A stretch of DNA of 64,000 bases from Ligula intestinalis. Lineage: Eukaryota; Platyhelminthes; Cestoda; Diphyllobothriidea; Diphyllobothriidae. The position numbers and the translations under genes were made by a program. Location: the NCBI GenBank assembly GCA_036362985.1, contig JAYGXS010000003.1:67407872-67471871 (forward strand). The letters are read 5' to 3'. This document shows positions 32,883 through 42,500 of the stretch, piece by piece (within the stretch, counting starts at the first letter, position 1; every line of letters starts with the position of its first letter). A model generated the notes under the pieces. That model worked only from the letters and a program-made list of their open reading frames with translations. It was not told the origin of the DNA and did not search any database.

Positions 32883-33359
32883 CAGGGATCGCCAACCTTT
32901 TTAATCCAGAGAGCCAAGAAAGCAAATATTTGGGAATATATTTCAATGAGAGCCATATATTAGCTAGGCGACATCCCATCGGGCAATTGCAAGACAACAA
33001 TAATAGAACACTTGAACGTGCTCCGAGATCGTACTGAAGCAGCTGTCACCGCTGTCTCAAACTCCCTCAGGTCTGGCTGGACGCAATCCAACACTAGTCT
33101 TGGCTTCGCCAGTGGCCACTGCCACATGGGACAGCAATTGGGAGCTCTGTGCATAATAAATCACTCCTTCTGGTGACTTCTATCTTTAAAATTCCAACCT
33201 GGGATTTGGCCTGATGATTGTAGTGATCGAAGTACAACCCACTACTTAGCCCCCTAAAGAGTAACCAAAATAATAAAATCTTAAGTTTCTGAGAGAGCTA
33301 TACGCAATCATTAAAAGAGCCATATATGGCTCGCGAGCCATAGGTTGTGCCGACCTCGG
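32883..33359. mobile_element. hAT-type MITE with 8-bp target duplication
   Basis: The left end CAGGGATCGCCAACCTTTTT and the right end (complement CCGAGGTCGGCACAACCT) resemble the classic hAT ends CAGNGGTCGGCAACC. Subterminal GAGAGCCATATAT on the left and GAGCCATATATGGCTCGCGA on the right add to the match. Flanking octamers AACTAGAC (32875-32882) and AGCTAGAC (33360-33367) agree at 7 of 8 positions, the target duplication expected for hAT elements. No transposase frame is present. An internal stretch near 33205-33245 resembles R1. Confidence 0.8.
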
Positions 33360-33720
33360 AGCTAGACAGTTCGCCTGACCGTAGACCCACCAAAGTGGCT
33401 AGACCTCACTGAAGAAACCCAGACAAAAGAAAAACAAACAAAACACTTGGAAGAAAAACGCTCACGCTTCCATTTCACAGAGATTAAAGTTGAGTAATCA
33501 AACCTAAAAATGACAGCGGGGACAAGTGCTAATAGAAAAAAATCCTTCGTAGATATAATCGATGCAGACACAGACTATGAATAAAGCCATGTGTCTATAG
33601 ACGCAGAGGAGGAGGGCAAAGCCTTGCAATTAGCCGCGCAAGTAACTCCATAGCTGGCCGGGGTAAAATATAAAGAACCATGAATAGAAGCGAATATGCG
33701 TGTCCAAGGTTCTTATTGTA

Positions 33721-34084
33721 AGAAAGACAAAAACGCGATCACTGGGACAGCACTTGTATTAGCCTGATATTTCGGCTTCGTACAGGAGGCCATCGTCAGA
33801 GAAGATGCGAGAACAGCAAACAATCCAGAAGCACGACCGCGTTCGTGTCTAAACACGCACGCTGCCACACCAAGGACGTACGCCACGACGGCACGGGAGA
33901 GAACTCGAGCGTGGATTCAAGCAATCGCGAATGCCACCCCTCCCCCCCATTTCCTCGTAGCTGGACTACAAAACATGCCAACGCTTGCTGCTCTCTCATT
34001 TTATCTGACAATGACCTCCCGTACGAAGGCGAAAGCTCAGGCTAATACAAACGCTGTTCCAGTGATGGCACCTTTGCCTTCTTT
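33721..34084. mobile_element. Hairpin element made of two opposed PLE tails (type 1)
   Basis: The left arm 33721-33803 is the complement of a PLE tail: CGCGATCACTGGGACAGC ... CTGATATTTCGGCTTCGTAC ... GGCCATCGTCAGAG. The right arm 34000-34084 is the same tail in plus orientation: CTGACAATGACCTCCCGTAC ... GGCGAAAGCTCAGGC ... TGCCTTCTTT. The arms are about 80% identical and enclose a ~195-bp core that also occurs at 27835-28031. No coding capacity. Confidence 0.7.
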
Positions 34085-34326
34085 ATAAAGAATCATACAA
34101 GAAAAATGTAGGAGTACCAGTGTGCAATGAAACGGTTGGTGATGTCAGCGAAAATGGGGAGGGAACGAGGCGGGGGGGGAGGCATGTGCACCCTACGAAA
34201 ACAAGCGAGGTGCCGCCACTGTATTCTTTTACCAGTCACGAGAAGTGCAAGGTTCAAGGAGGCACCATACCACCACGAAATAGTGAGCTCAACAGTCATA
34301 ACCCCGCAACTGTTTCAACTGAAATG

Positions 34327-34726
34327 NNNNNNNNNNNNNNNNNNNNNNNNNNNNNNNNNNNNNNNNNNNNNNNNNNNNNNNNNNNNNNNNNNNNNNNNNN
34401 NNNNNNNNNNNNNNNNNNNNNNNNNNNNNNNNNNNNNNNNNNNNNNNNNNNNNNNNNNNNNNNNNNNNNNNNNNNNNNNNNNNNNNNNNNNNNNNNNNNN
34501 NNNNNNNNNNNNNNNNNNNNNNNNNNNNNNNNNNNNNNNNNNNNNNNNNNNNNNNNNNNNNNNNNNNNNNNNNNNNNNNNNNNNNNNNNNNNNNNNNNNN
34601 NNNNNNNNNNNNNNNNNNNNNNNNNNNNNNNNNNNNNNNNNNNNNNNNNNNNNNNNNNNNNNNNNNNNNNNNNNNNNNNNNNNNNNNNNNNNNNNNNNNN
34701 NNNNNNNNNNNNNNNNNNNNNNNNNN
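34327..34726. other. Assembly gap (400 N)
   Basis: 400 undetermined bases. Confidence 1.
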
Positions 34727-35167
34727 CCTAAAGTGCACTAGCAAGAGCGAAAGTTAAAATCCAAAAGTCAGCAAACCTACTCTTGTGGAAAAAAAGTGAA
34801 GAACCAACGGTCCAGTGAACACCAGAGATAATATTTCATCCATCGCGGGGGTCAACGCCGACAGGCTGGTGCAGAGATGCCTTGGGCATTAACTTTTATG
34901 ACGAAACAGGGTTGCACTGCATCTACGCAGCACAGGCTTCCCGCACAGAATCACTGCCGTTTGGATGCCGCACAAAGTCAAGAAGACTGCAGGTGGTTGA
35001 GAATGTATGTAGTGGATGACAAAGCTGCATGCGCTTACTACCTTGCAGACCGAAAATCAGAGCCGCGGCCTGGCTGTGAAACGAATAGCAGGAGCCGACG
35101 AGACACGAGCCATGCCTCTACTGGCACATACCTTCATATAACTCGGACGTCGACCAAAATGCAGATA

Positions 35168-35546
35168 CAGTAGTCGCCGGCTACTAAGCGCATCTCGGGC
35201 CCAGACCAAATTGGGCTTAATAAGCGGCGGGCGCAATAACCGGAGGGTCCTAGTTCTTGATTAGCAAATGCAGGATAGGCACTATACATTACATACGTAC
35301 TGTATCATGCGTAGAGCTTGGTTATGTACAAGAAAAGAATGCTGTTTGTCTGTATTTTACGTAATAACAAAAACAAAAAAAAATTATTTGCGACACGTAA
35401 CCAGTTGCGCACGCAGAGAGATGAGAACCTCACTCTATCCTGTTGGCAAACTGGGCTTTGTAGCCGGCGGATTTTGCTATGTAAAATTCCGTCCCAAGCT
35501 GACTTGGGCTTAATACGCGGCTGCGCTTATTAACCGGCGACTACTG
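35168..35546. mobile_element. Pogo/Tc1-mariner-type MITE, 379 bp
   Basis: The 25-bp terminal inverted repeats begin CAGTAGTCGCCGG and have two mismatches. TA dinucleotides flank both ends (35166-35167, 35547-35548). The first ~80 bases resemble the 101-bp element at 8002, including ATTGGGCTTAATAAGCGG, suggesting one element inserted next to or inside another. The interior is non-coding with an A-run near 35380. Confidence 0.8.
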
Positions 35547-35706
35547 TATGAGGAAAATCGGCAATGCATTCTGCAAAGAAAAACTAGAACTATTGGTGCA
35601 GTGTCGCTCACCGATCGGTTACACGAATCACTCATCGTGTTCTGTCTTGGAACCCACTCTAGAGTGCCACAAGCAGCCACACAGCGGCTAGTGGTACAGA
35701 CAGAAG

Positions 35707-35850
35707 AACACGGGAGACCGGAATGGTCATTTATGGCTCATTAGACGTCCCCAGCCAGTCATACCCGGACCCCAGGAGGGGCACCACCCGAGACTCGAAC
35801 CTGCAATCTGCTGGCTTGAAGTCAAACGCTCTAACCACAGCGCGAAGGAC
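35707..35850 (-). repeat. tRNA-derived SINE, near-complete copy
   Basis: Read on the minus strand it has a tRNA-like head with A box TGGTTAGAGCG and B box GGTTCGAGTCTC, as needed for RNA polymerase III. A conserved body follows: GGGTATGACTGGCTG, then AATGAGCCATAAATGACC and ATTCCGGTCTCC. The same body closes the SINE copies at 30730, 47946, 51096, 57931 and 61163. Confidence 0.75.
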
Positions 35851-37520
35851 TCGTTGTTTTGATGCTTTTCAATCGAGTATACTAACACTGGTAGAGTGAC
35901 GCGTCCACCTATGAGCTCACTCGTCCCATTCTGCCTTGTGACTCATTCTATACCAAATTAAATTTTATTTGGCGCCGTCAGGTATGTGGAGGAAAGCCTC
36001 CGTCGAACACGCATCACACACACGATGTGGCGGCCGTGGTTACTGACCCCAAATACCTCAGCACTCACAGCACCAAAGAAGCGGAAAACTGGTCGACTAT
36101 GACGCGTCGACTGATTAGAAGCACCTACCACACCGTCCACCCACCTCACTTGGGAACCACAGCAGACGCGTCTTCGACCGCGTTCCCACCCGCCCTCACG
36201 GTGGCCAAGGTCTGCTACACCAAACCTCCCTACGGTGGATCAATCTCCCCTCATCTAGACCTCTGTTTTTGACGACGGAGCAGCCCCTCCCCATCACGCT
36301 GCTCTGACTCCCCCTCCTCGCCGCTGGTATTGGGGTCAACCCAGCGGGGCTCCTGATTCAACGAGGGCTACTAGCCAGCCAGCCCACCTCACTTAGAGAA
36401 GGGCCCAACGTCCGGAGGGGAGGAAGGATGCCATACATACGGGTTTCAGAAAATAACTCCCTTCAGATACGCGAAGTTAAACCCGAAAACCGACAGAGGG
36501 ACTGCTCATTTTATTTCGCCTAGGTAAACTTCAGGGCCAGCAACAGCTAACGTGTGGAAAAGAAAAGTGCAGATCGAGGATTAATTGACATAAGTAAGCA
36601 TTTCAGTGCCCAAAAGGAGATCCCATGTCAATGCACAGATGAGACCGGAACAAGGCTAGACTCACGTAGACGCAAGCAAGAGCTGGCCTTGTAGAACGAA
36701 GGCCCTCCTCCTCCTCCTTTTCTTCCAGAGTCGCCGTGCACATATCGAGGGCGGAGGCTAAATTCGATCTCACGGGGGCGATAATAATTGTGTGGACCAG
36801 TTAGAAAACCGGCAGGTGATTTGGCTCTAGACCAACAGCGGCCACTCTACCAACAGGTGCAAAGATCGGTCTTCCGGTCATCACATTTCACGATCTCATT
36901 GCCGGACTGCTTGACTCACACAGAAGCCAAGACGATTGCGCGCAGCCGACGCACGCGGCGAGACGGCACAAAAGCAGCTCACCGTTTTCGTCCCTAGAGC
37001 TGAAGATCTGGGTGGCTCCGATGACTCGGACTGATAGCGCAGTGTCGCAGTGTCGCGCAAAAAACTCTCCTCACCACGCATTCTCTAAACGCAAGTATCT
37101 CCAAGAGCAAACACACCGATGACAAAGCCTAGTGTGCACATGGACGGAGGCGCGTGGCTCCGGCCCTCCTATTGGTTATCTAGCAAAGCAAGGCGACTAA
37201 TGAAAGGCTGGTTTGCTCTGTTTGTCACGCTGTCACCACACTTCGATGGGTAAACGAGAGATGGGAGGTGCGCGCGAAATGGAGAGGCCGGCGGACAGGT
37301 TGTCAGCACGGAACGCGCGTTGTGGCACCATGAGCGCACCGTCCCATACACCACTGACGTTTACGGGGCTCCTGATGACAGCAGACGGGGTGACCATTTG
37401 CGTGCCGATCAGGAATCAGAACGCGATGAGGAACAGCCAGTGTGGATGACTGGCACAGCTGGGGGGTAGTTACTATGAAAAAATTGGCTAGGGAGTCAGG
37501 GCCCTGTTCAAACAAGCAAG
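35851..37520 (+). repeat. R2 long interspersed repeat, copy 2
   Basis: Shares with 30960-32160 the blocks GAGTATACTAACACTGG, GTGGCGGCCGTGGTTACTG, GGGGGCGATAATAATTGTG, ACAGCGGCCACTCTAC, GACTCGGACTGATAGCGCA, GGGGCTCCTGATGACA and CACAGCTGGGGGGTAGTTAC. It carries extra segments (about 36150-36390 and 36450-36770) not in copy 1. Both copies are preceded by a minus-strand SINE, so the SINE was part of the repeat or an ancestral neighbour. Confidence 0.7.
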
Positions 37521-40002
37521 CCTCCACCGTTTAAATTCTAGAAGTCGGTGGGATAGTGCTCTTTTGCCCTAACTGAGCACACTGAACAAATTTGCAATAA
37601 AAAAGGTGTTTCACGCCTGCGCCCCGGCAGTTCGAGATGCGGTTTCACCCCCCTGTAATAAATCGACCGCGCATCAAATTGTGATAAGCAGAATTTATTT
37701 TGCCTCTCACGGCAACACGGAGGAGCTCTGATTGGCCAAACGCCAGGCTTAGAATGCTTCCGCTGCACTTCTCAAGATTGCTAGAATCGAATGGGGCAAG
37801 AACGCATAATGGGTTTGTCCTTAGGTAATGGATTAGGGAACTGAAGCGTACGAGCAGTAGCATTCATACCCCGCCGTCAGCCTCTTTGTTCGCTAGCGCC
37901 CATCAATGGACGATAGCAACGAGCTCCTACCCTTAGTAGACTAAACAATATAGAAGACTCAAAGAAAGAAAACGCGTAAACTGAGATTTAGGGTTCGCTA
38001 TGAAATCCACGGAGGAGGGGAAACGGAAAAAACGATCTTGTATATGCGCATGTGTCCGCGTTGAGCTAACCTCCAATCGTCTTGGCACCGTTTTGTCCTC
38101 AGAGTAAGGCGAGTCTGCGGTAGATGCGTCGAATGTCCGTCCCACTATACACTCATTCAAGCTCAGGTCACCAAGACTGCTTCCACTCTACAGGGCACTA
38201 TGTGAACATCATCGCCTCCAGCGTACCCTGGAAGAAGACGCACATGGTCCCGTTGCAGTCACTTCCGACTTGCAAATGCGGCTGGATGGATGATATGATG
38301 GGCGGCTTTAAACCGGCAAAGGTACTGCGGCGACGGCGCCCACGCACGGCATGTTCGCCGGTTGACTAAAAAAAGTTCTTTAAAATGATGGTGAGTAGTC
38401 AGGTAGTGAAATCATTCAGGCCGACAGTTTGGCGCCTTCGATTCACGCATCGATCTTGTCAGTCATCTGTGAATCCATCGCACTTTGACCGAAGAACGAA
38501 CGCTTGGGACCCGTCACAAACACCTCTTCTACTCACAATACGCCGCATACATGAAATGCTTCAGTAGATGAGCATGGCCCAGACCTTCTTTGAGGACATC
38601 AGCCCACTCACTCACCCACCCACCTACGCAAACAAACTGGCTTAAGCTACACGTGATCGAACACGCTTAGGTAGTCATCAATAGCATATCGCACAAGATG
38701 TACGCAAAAGACAATTGATGAAATCTGTGTTTACGTCGGCATGACGGACTATGCGCTGAATGTGAACATCTCGCTGAAGTGAAAACAGTGCACTTGGCAT
38801 AGCCTGGCACAAGTGCAATAGAGACCAGATCCTGTGCGATACGCCTAAACGATTTATTTAGATTTATTAGGCACTGCGTGCTATCTTGTCAGCAGTTAGT
38901 ACGACTTGGGTAAGTACTTGGTTCGCAGAAGGGGGGAGGAGAGCGCAACGGATACTCGAAAATCTACCTTCACGACAGAATTGTCAAAGTCCTTGCTCTA
39001 ACAAAAAATTAAGCACTTTACTATCACTATGGGCTATAGGTCGTGCATTGGAACCTTTTCAACTGACTAGGTAACTCTGCATGTCTCAGAATGCAATGGT
39101 AATGTGGCCTCATCTAAATGCAGCCCCAGTGTATGTGTTGAAGGTCCGACTTCCTCTACCGGGATACGGCGAATGTGGGCGGAGAGAAGGCGGCAGACGC
39201 TTTGCAAGCCTACAGCATATACAAATGCACGCGCTAATCACCTTTGCACCCACCTACCAGATGGAGCGGATGTAATCGTTTTGGATAGTTAAAATATCAC
39301 ACTTGTATGCCAATGATACCAACTGCACAATGATCGGACTTGAATCATACGGCAGACTGCGTTTTGTCAAGCTCACGCGAACATGCGAACACAAGTCCAT
39401 GCGAAATGTGAGGATACAGGGTGCTAAAGAGACCCACACAACAATTAACCGATTTAACCTTATAATTCTGGTTATTTGGTCTTTCAGGACAAACAATGAA
39501 ATACAAGAGACAGGGCTTAGATCGACGGCTTAGACGCAAGTATCAAGATTCTGGCTTCCACGTTCTTACTTTTTGCTACATATATAGTGGATACTAGGGC
39601 AGGAAAGATACGAACAGGAAAAAAGCTCAATTTTCTCCTGAAGTCGCCAGCACCATTGAAAGCAAAAGACACAGAGTTGCAAAAAACGTTCTGCGTTTAC
39701 TGTAGTCAACGGCCGGCTAACGGCATACAACTGTCCGCATCCTCAAGCTCTCTACCCCTAGCCCCCGACATGAAATTTAATGACCGCCACTGCCTCTTAT
39801 TTCTCTCCCCCGCCCGTATTCCTACATCCGCTGCGGGGTTAAGACGAGGTTTAATCGATTTCCCTTATCACTGACGCGCGTTATTCGACCCCGTTGATAG
39901 ATAAACGGGTAGGGGTTACTCATATGGCTTCCAGGGGACGCCACGCCCAAGCCATAAAGTTAGCCCTGCGCACAATTCCAGGAAGGTTAAATATTCCCCT
40001 GT
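37521..40002. other. No gene recognised
   Basis: Many short frames on both strands and none with motifs. I could not identify repeats shared with the rest of the window. Confidence 0.4.
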
Positions 40003-40165
40003 TCCTAACGCTAATACTAGCCCAAACGTTAACCTAAGCCATAGTCCTGACCATAATTCTAACCCTCAACTAGACCGCAAACCTACGGTTAACACTACAT
40101 CTAATCTTCACCTTAGGTTACCATCACTATAAACTTAACCCTGACCATCAACCTAACCCTAGTCT
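40003..40165. repeat. Degenerate telomere-like CTAACC sequence
   Basis: The stretch is dominated by variants of CTAACCCT: GTTAACCTAAGCC, TTCTAACCCTCAACTAG, ACCTTAGGTTACC, CTTAACCCTGACC, CAACCTAACCCTAG. Flatworm telomeres use TTAGGG. This looks like a decayed interstitial tract or an unrelated C-rich minisatellite. Confidence 0.4.
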
Positions 40166-40702
40166 CCCCGGAGTTTGTTGCAAACACACCTTTGATGCGG
40201 AACGTTCTTGTTCTGGTGTCCGTCTACGGGGCCAGAGAAGTCCTCCCCATCTATAAACATACTGGCCGGACGAAAATTTCTCGAAAGTGAACATATGCTC
40301 ACCAAATTGTCTTATAAAAGGCCAGATTTTGAATGGAGTTCAACGAGCGGTGTACCAGCAGTCCAAAGAGTATTCGTGAAAAATTACTCCAAGTAAGACC
40401 AGACATCTTTACCCTTAAACTCAAATCTTCCCCGTTGCTTCCCCCGGAGGTCACCTCCAGGATCCCAGCACTGATATTTAAATGCTGCAAAAAGATCGCA
40501 AATGGCGACAGATGCACAGGAACGGGATATCGTCGCGTTAAGGTCTGCTGAGACGCAAATTGATAATGGACACTGAGCAAAAGATGGCCAGGAAGGCCGC
40601 GAATACGATTAAGAAAGCTGGCATCTCATATGTCTGAACATCGAGTATCATGACCATAAGCACAAGACAAACTCGGCAAATGGCTTTTGCGTGCGTGTGT
40701 GT

Positions 40703-41125
40703 TATGAAAAGGCGCACACATGCCCCTCGTTGTCGACATGGCAACCATCACAGGATCCGGTTTTCGCTGAATCGACGCTGGAAAACGGCCCTCTAGGCAT
40801 CTACTCCCCCCCTCCCCTCCCACACTTCGTGTAGGCGTCGCCGCCGAGTAAGCACATCTGAGGTCTCACATTACACCCACGTTGGGACAGGAATAAAGAG
40901 CAGGCACAGCAGAGACGTGCTGAATCAGTAGTAGTAGTTCAGATTGACGAGAGCAGGGCGTAGGCGGAACTCATAAACTTAGAAAAACAATCAACTACGA
41001 GCCTCTTGTGAAGAAAAAAACTCCAAAAGTTGCGCACATAGCCAGGCATGAGTAAAGCACATTGCAAGCAGCTGACTAGGGCCCTAGGAAGGCTAAAGTG
41101 CAAAGAAATAACGTCAGGAACACCA
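40703..41125 (+). repeat. R3 direct duplication, copy 1
   Basis: About 420 bp is repeated at 42063-42500 in the same orientation. Shared blocks: GGCGCACACAT, GTCGACATGGCAACC, CTGGTTTTCGCTGAAT-type, GGCATCTACTCCC, GGGCGTAGGCGGAACTCATA and TAGGAAGGCTAAAGTGCAAA. Identity is about 85% by eye, with several small insertions. Confidence 0.75.
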
Positions 41126-41489
41126 CCAACAGCATCAATTTAGATTCGTATTTTTATCAATAACAAGTTTGTATCACCTCACAGGCCACATCGGTCCTGT
41201 TAGCTGCTCCTTGATTTCCTTCTTAGCACTTTTACCTTATTGTCGCCAGCATTACTCGCACTAGTACCTGCAGTCACAATTAAAATAGTCGCACCTCTAG
41301 TTTAGTGTTTTAGCCCTAACGCAAGCCTCTCCATCGAAAGCCTCAGTACTCCCTGAAGGTCGTCCGCTGAAAAGTATGCTGAGTTCTCGTTCCTTCCTTG
41401 TTTCTTGTTCGTTTTTTTCTCGTTCTTCCTCCCTCTCCCTCTTCCTCTTGCACAACCTGCTCTACCATGCTCATCGCCGACCTGTTTTC

Positions 41490-42060
41490 CTTTTCAGCGC
41501 TGCGCCCATCCCACCTCAGGCCGCCCACGGCTAGACGGTGGCCTGTTGCTAGCGGTGGGGGAGAGAGTGAGGTGGCCAATACAAGCGAACATCCGTGTCC
41601 CAGGAAGCAATTGAGAAGAAGAAGTAGACTCGATCGCTGGGACAATATGTTTATTCGCCTGACGTGTCGATATCCGTCGCGGATTCGTCAACAGACACAT
41701 GAGCAACAGAAAGGTGAGTGAGGTTGGCCCTTGGCATGTTTTTTTCCTTACTAGATTCAATCTGATGTGCTTGAAACTATTGCGGTGCGCTAATAGCCGT
41801 GGCTTGGAGGGCTGGCAGCCGATGGGATAACTTGGACACCACAGTCGCTCCAGTGTGCCTTGTTGTGTGGTGTGGCTGTCTGTAGGCTGATAGTCAGACT
41901 TAATGGCCCCTTCTTAATATGGCCTTTATGGCGCTCTCTGTCAGGAGCCTACCTAGCGAGACATGCTATTGGCACACGTGCTGAATGTTGGTCGCGCCAG
42001 CCACCTGCTCACTCGTTGAAGCTCGTAGTGGATATCGCCGAAATCGACGGTCGAACTATC
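41490..42060 (+). repeat. R4 repeat interrupted by a PLE tail
   Basis: CATCCCACCTCAGGCCGCC, GTGGGGGAGAGAGTGAGGTG, AGCCGTGGCTTGGAGGG, GGGATAACTTGGACA and AGGAGCCTACCTAGCGA match the complement of 58430-58810. At 41575-41785 an unrelated piece with a PLE tail breaks the match, and R4 resumes with TTGCGGTGCGCTAATAGCCG. Confidence 0.7.
41575..41785 (-). mobile_element. PLE 3' tail inserted in R4
   Basis: It contains the complement of the PLE-A tail (CGATCGCTGGGACAATATGT, TTCGCCTGACGTGTCGATAT, CCGTCGCGGATTCGTCA) preceded by AATACAAGCGAACATCCG. The latter also occurs near 62204 ahead of another tail. Its GAAAC core is mutated (GACAC). Confidence 0.65.
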
Positions 42061-42062
42061 GC

Positions 42063-42500
42063 GGTATGAAAGGGCGCACACATACCTCTCGTCGTCGTCG
42101 TCGACATGGCAACCGTCACAAGATCTGGTTTTCGCTGAATTGACGCTAAAAAACGGCCCTCCAGGCATCTACTCCCACCCCCAATCTCGTGTAGGCGCCA
42201 CCGAGTAAGCACATCCGAGGTCTCAAATTACACCCACCTTCGGGTAATGAATGAAAGCTGGTACAGCAGAAACGTGCTGAAGCAGTAGTAGCTCAGATTG
42301 ACGAGAAGAGGCAGAGGAGAAGGAGAGCGGGGCGTAGGCGGAACTCATAAACTTGGAAAAACAAGTGACCACAAGCCCCTTGCGAAAAAAACTCCAACAA
42401 GGTGCGCACAGAGCCAGCAGGTATGAGTGAGGCACGTTAAGAGCAGCAGACTTGGGCTCTAGGAAGGCTTAAGTGCAAAGACATAACGTTAGAAACCTGT
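42063..42500 (+). repeat. R3 direct duplication, copy 2
   Basis: Second copy of the 40703-41125 segment, about 1.36 kb downstream, with a GTC trinucleotide expansion (TCGTCGTCGTCGAC) and an added GAGAAGAGGCAGAGGAGAAG. Confidence 0.75.
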
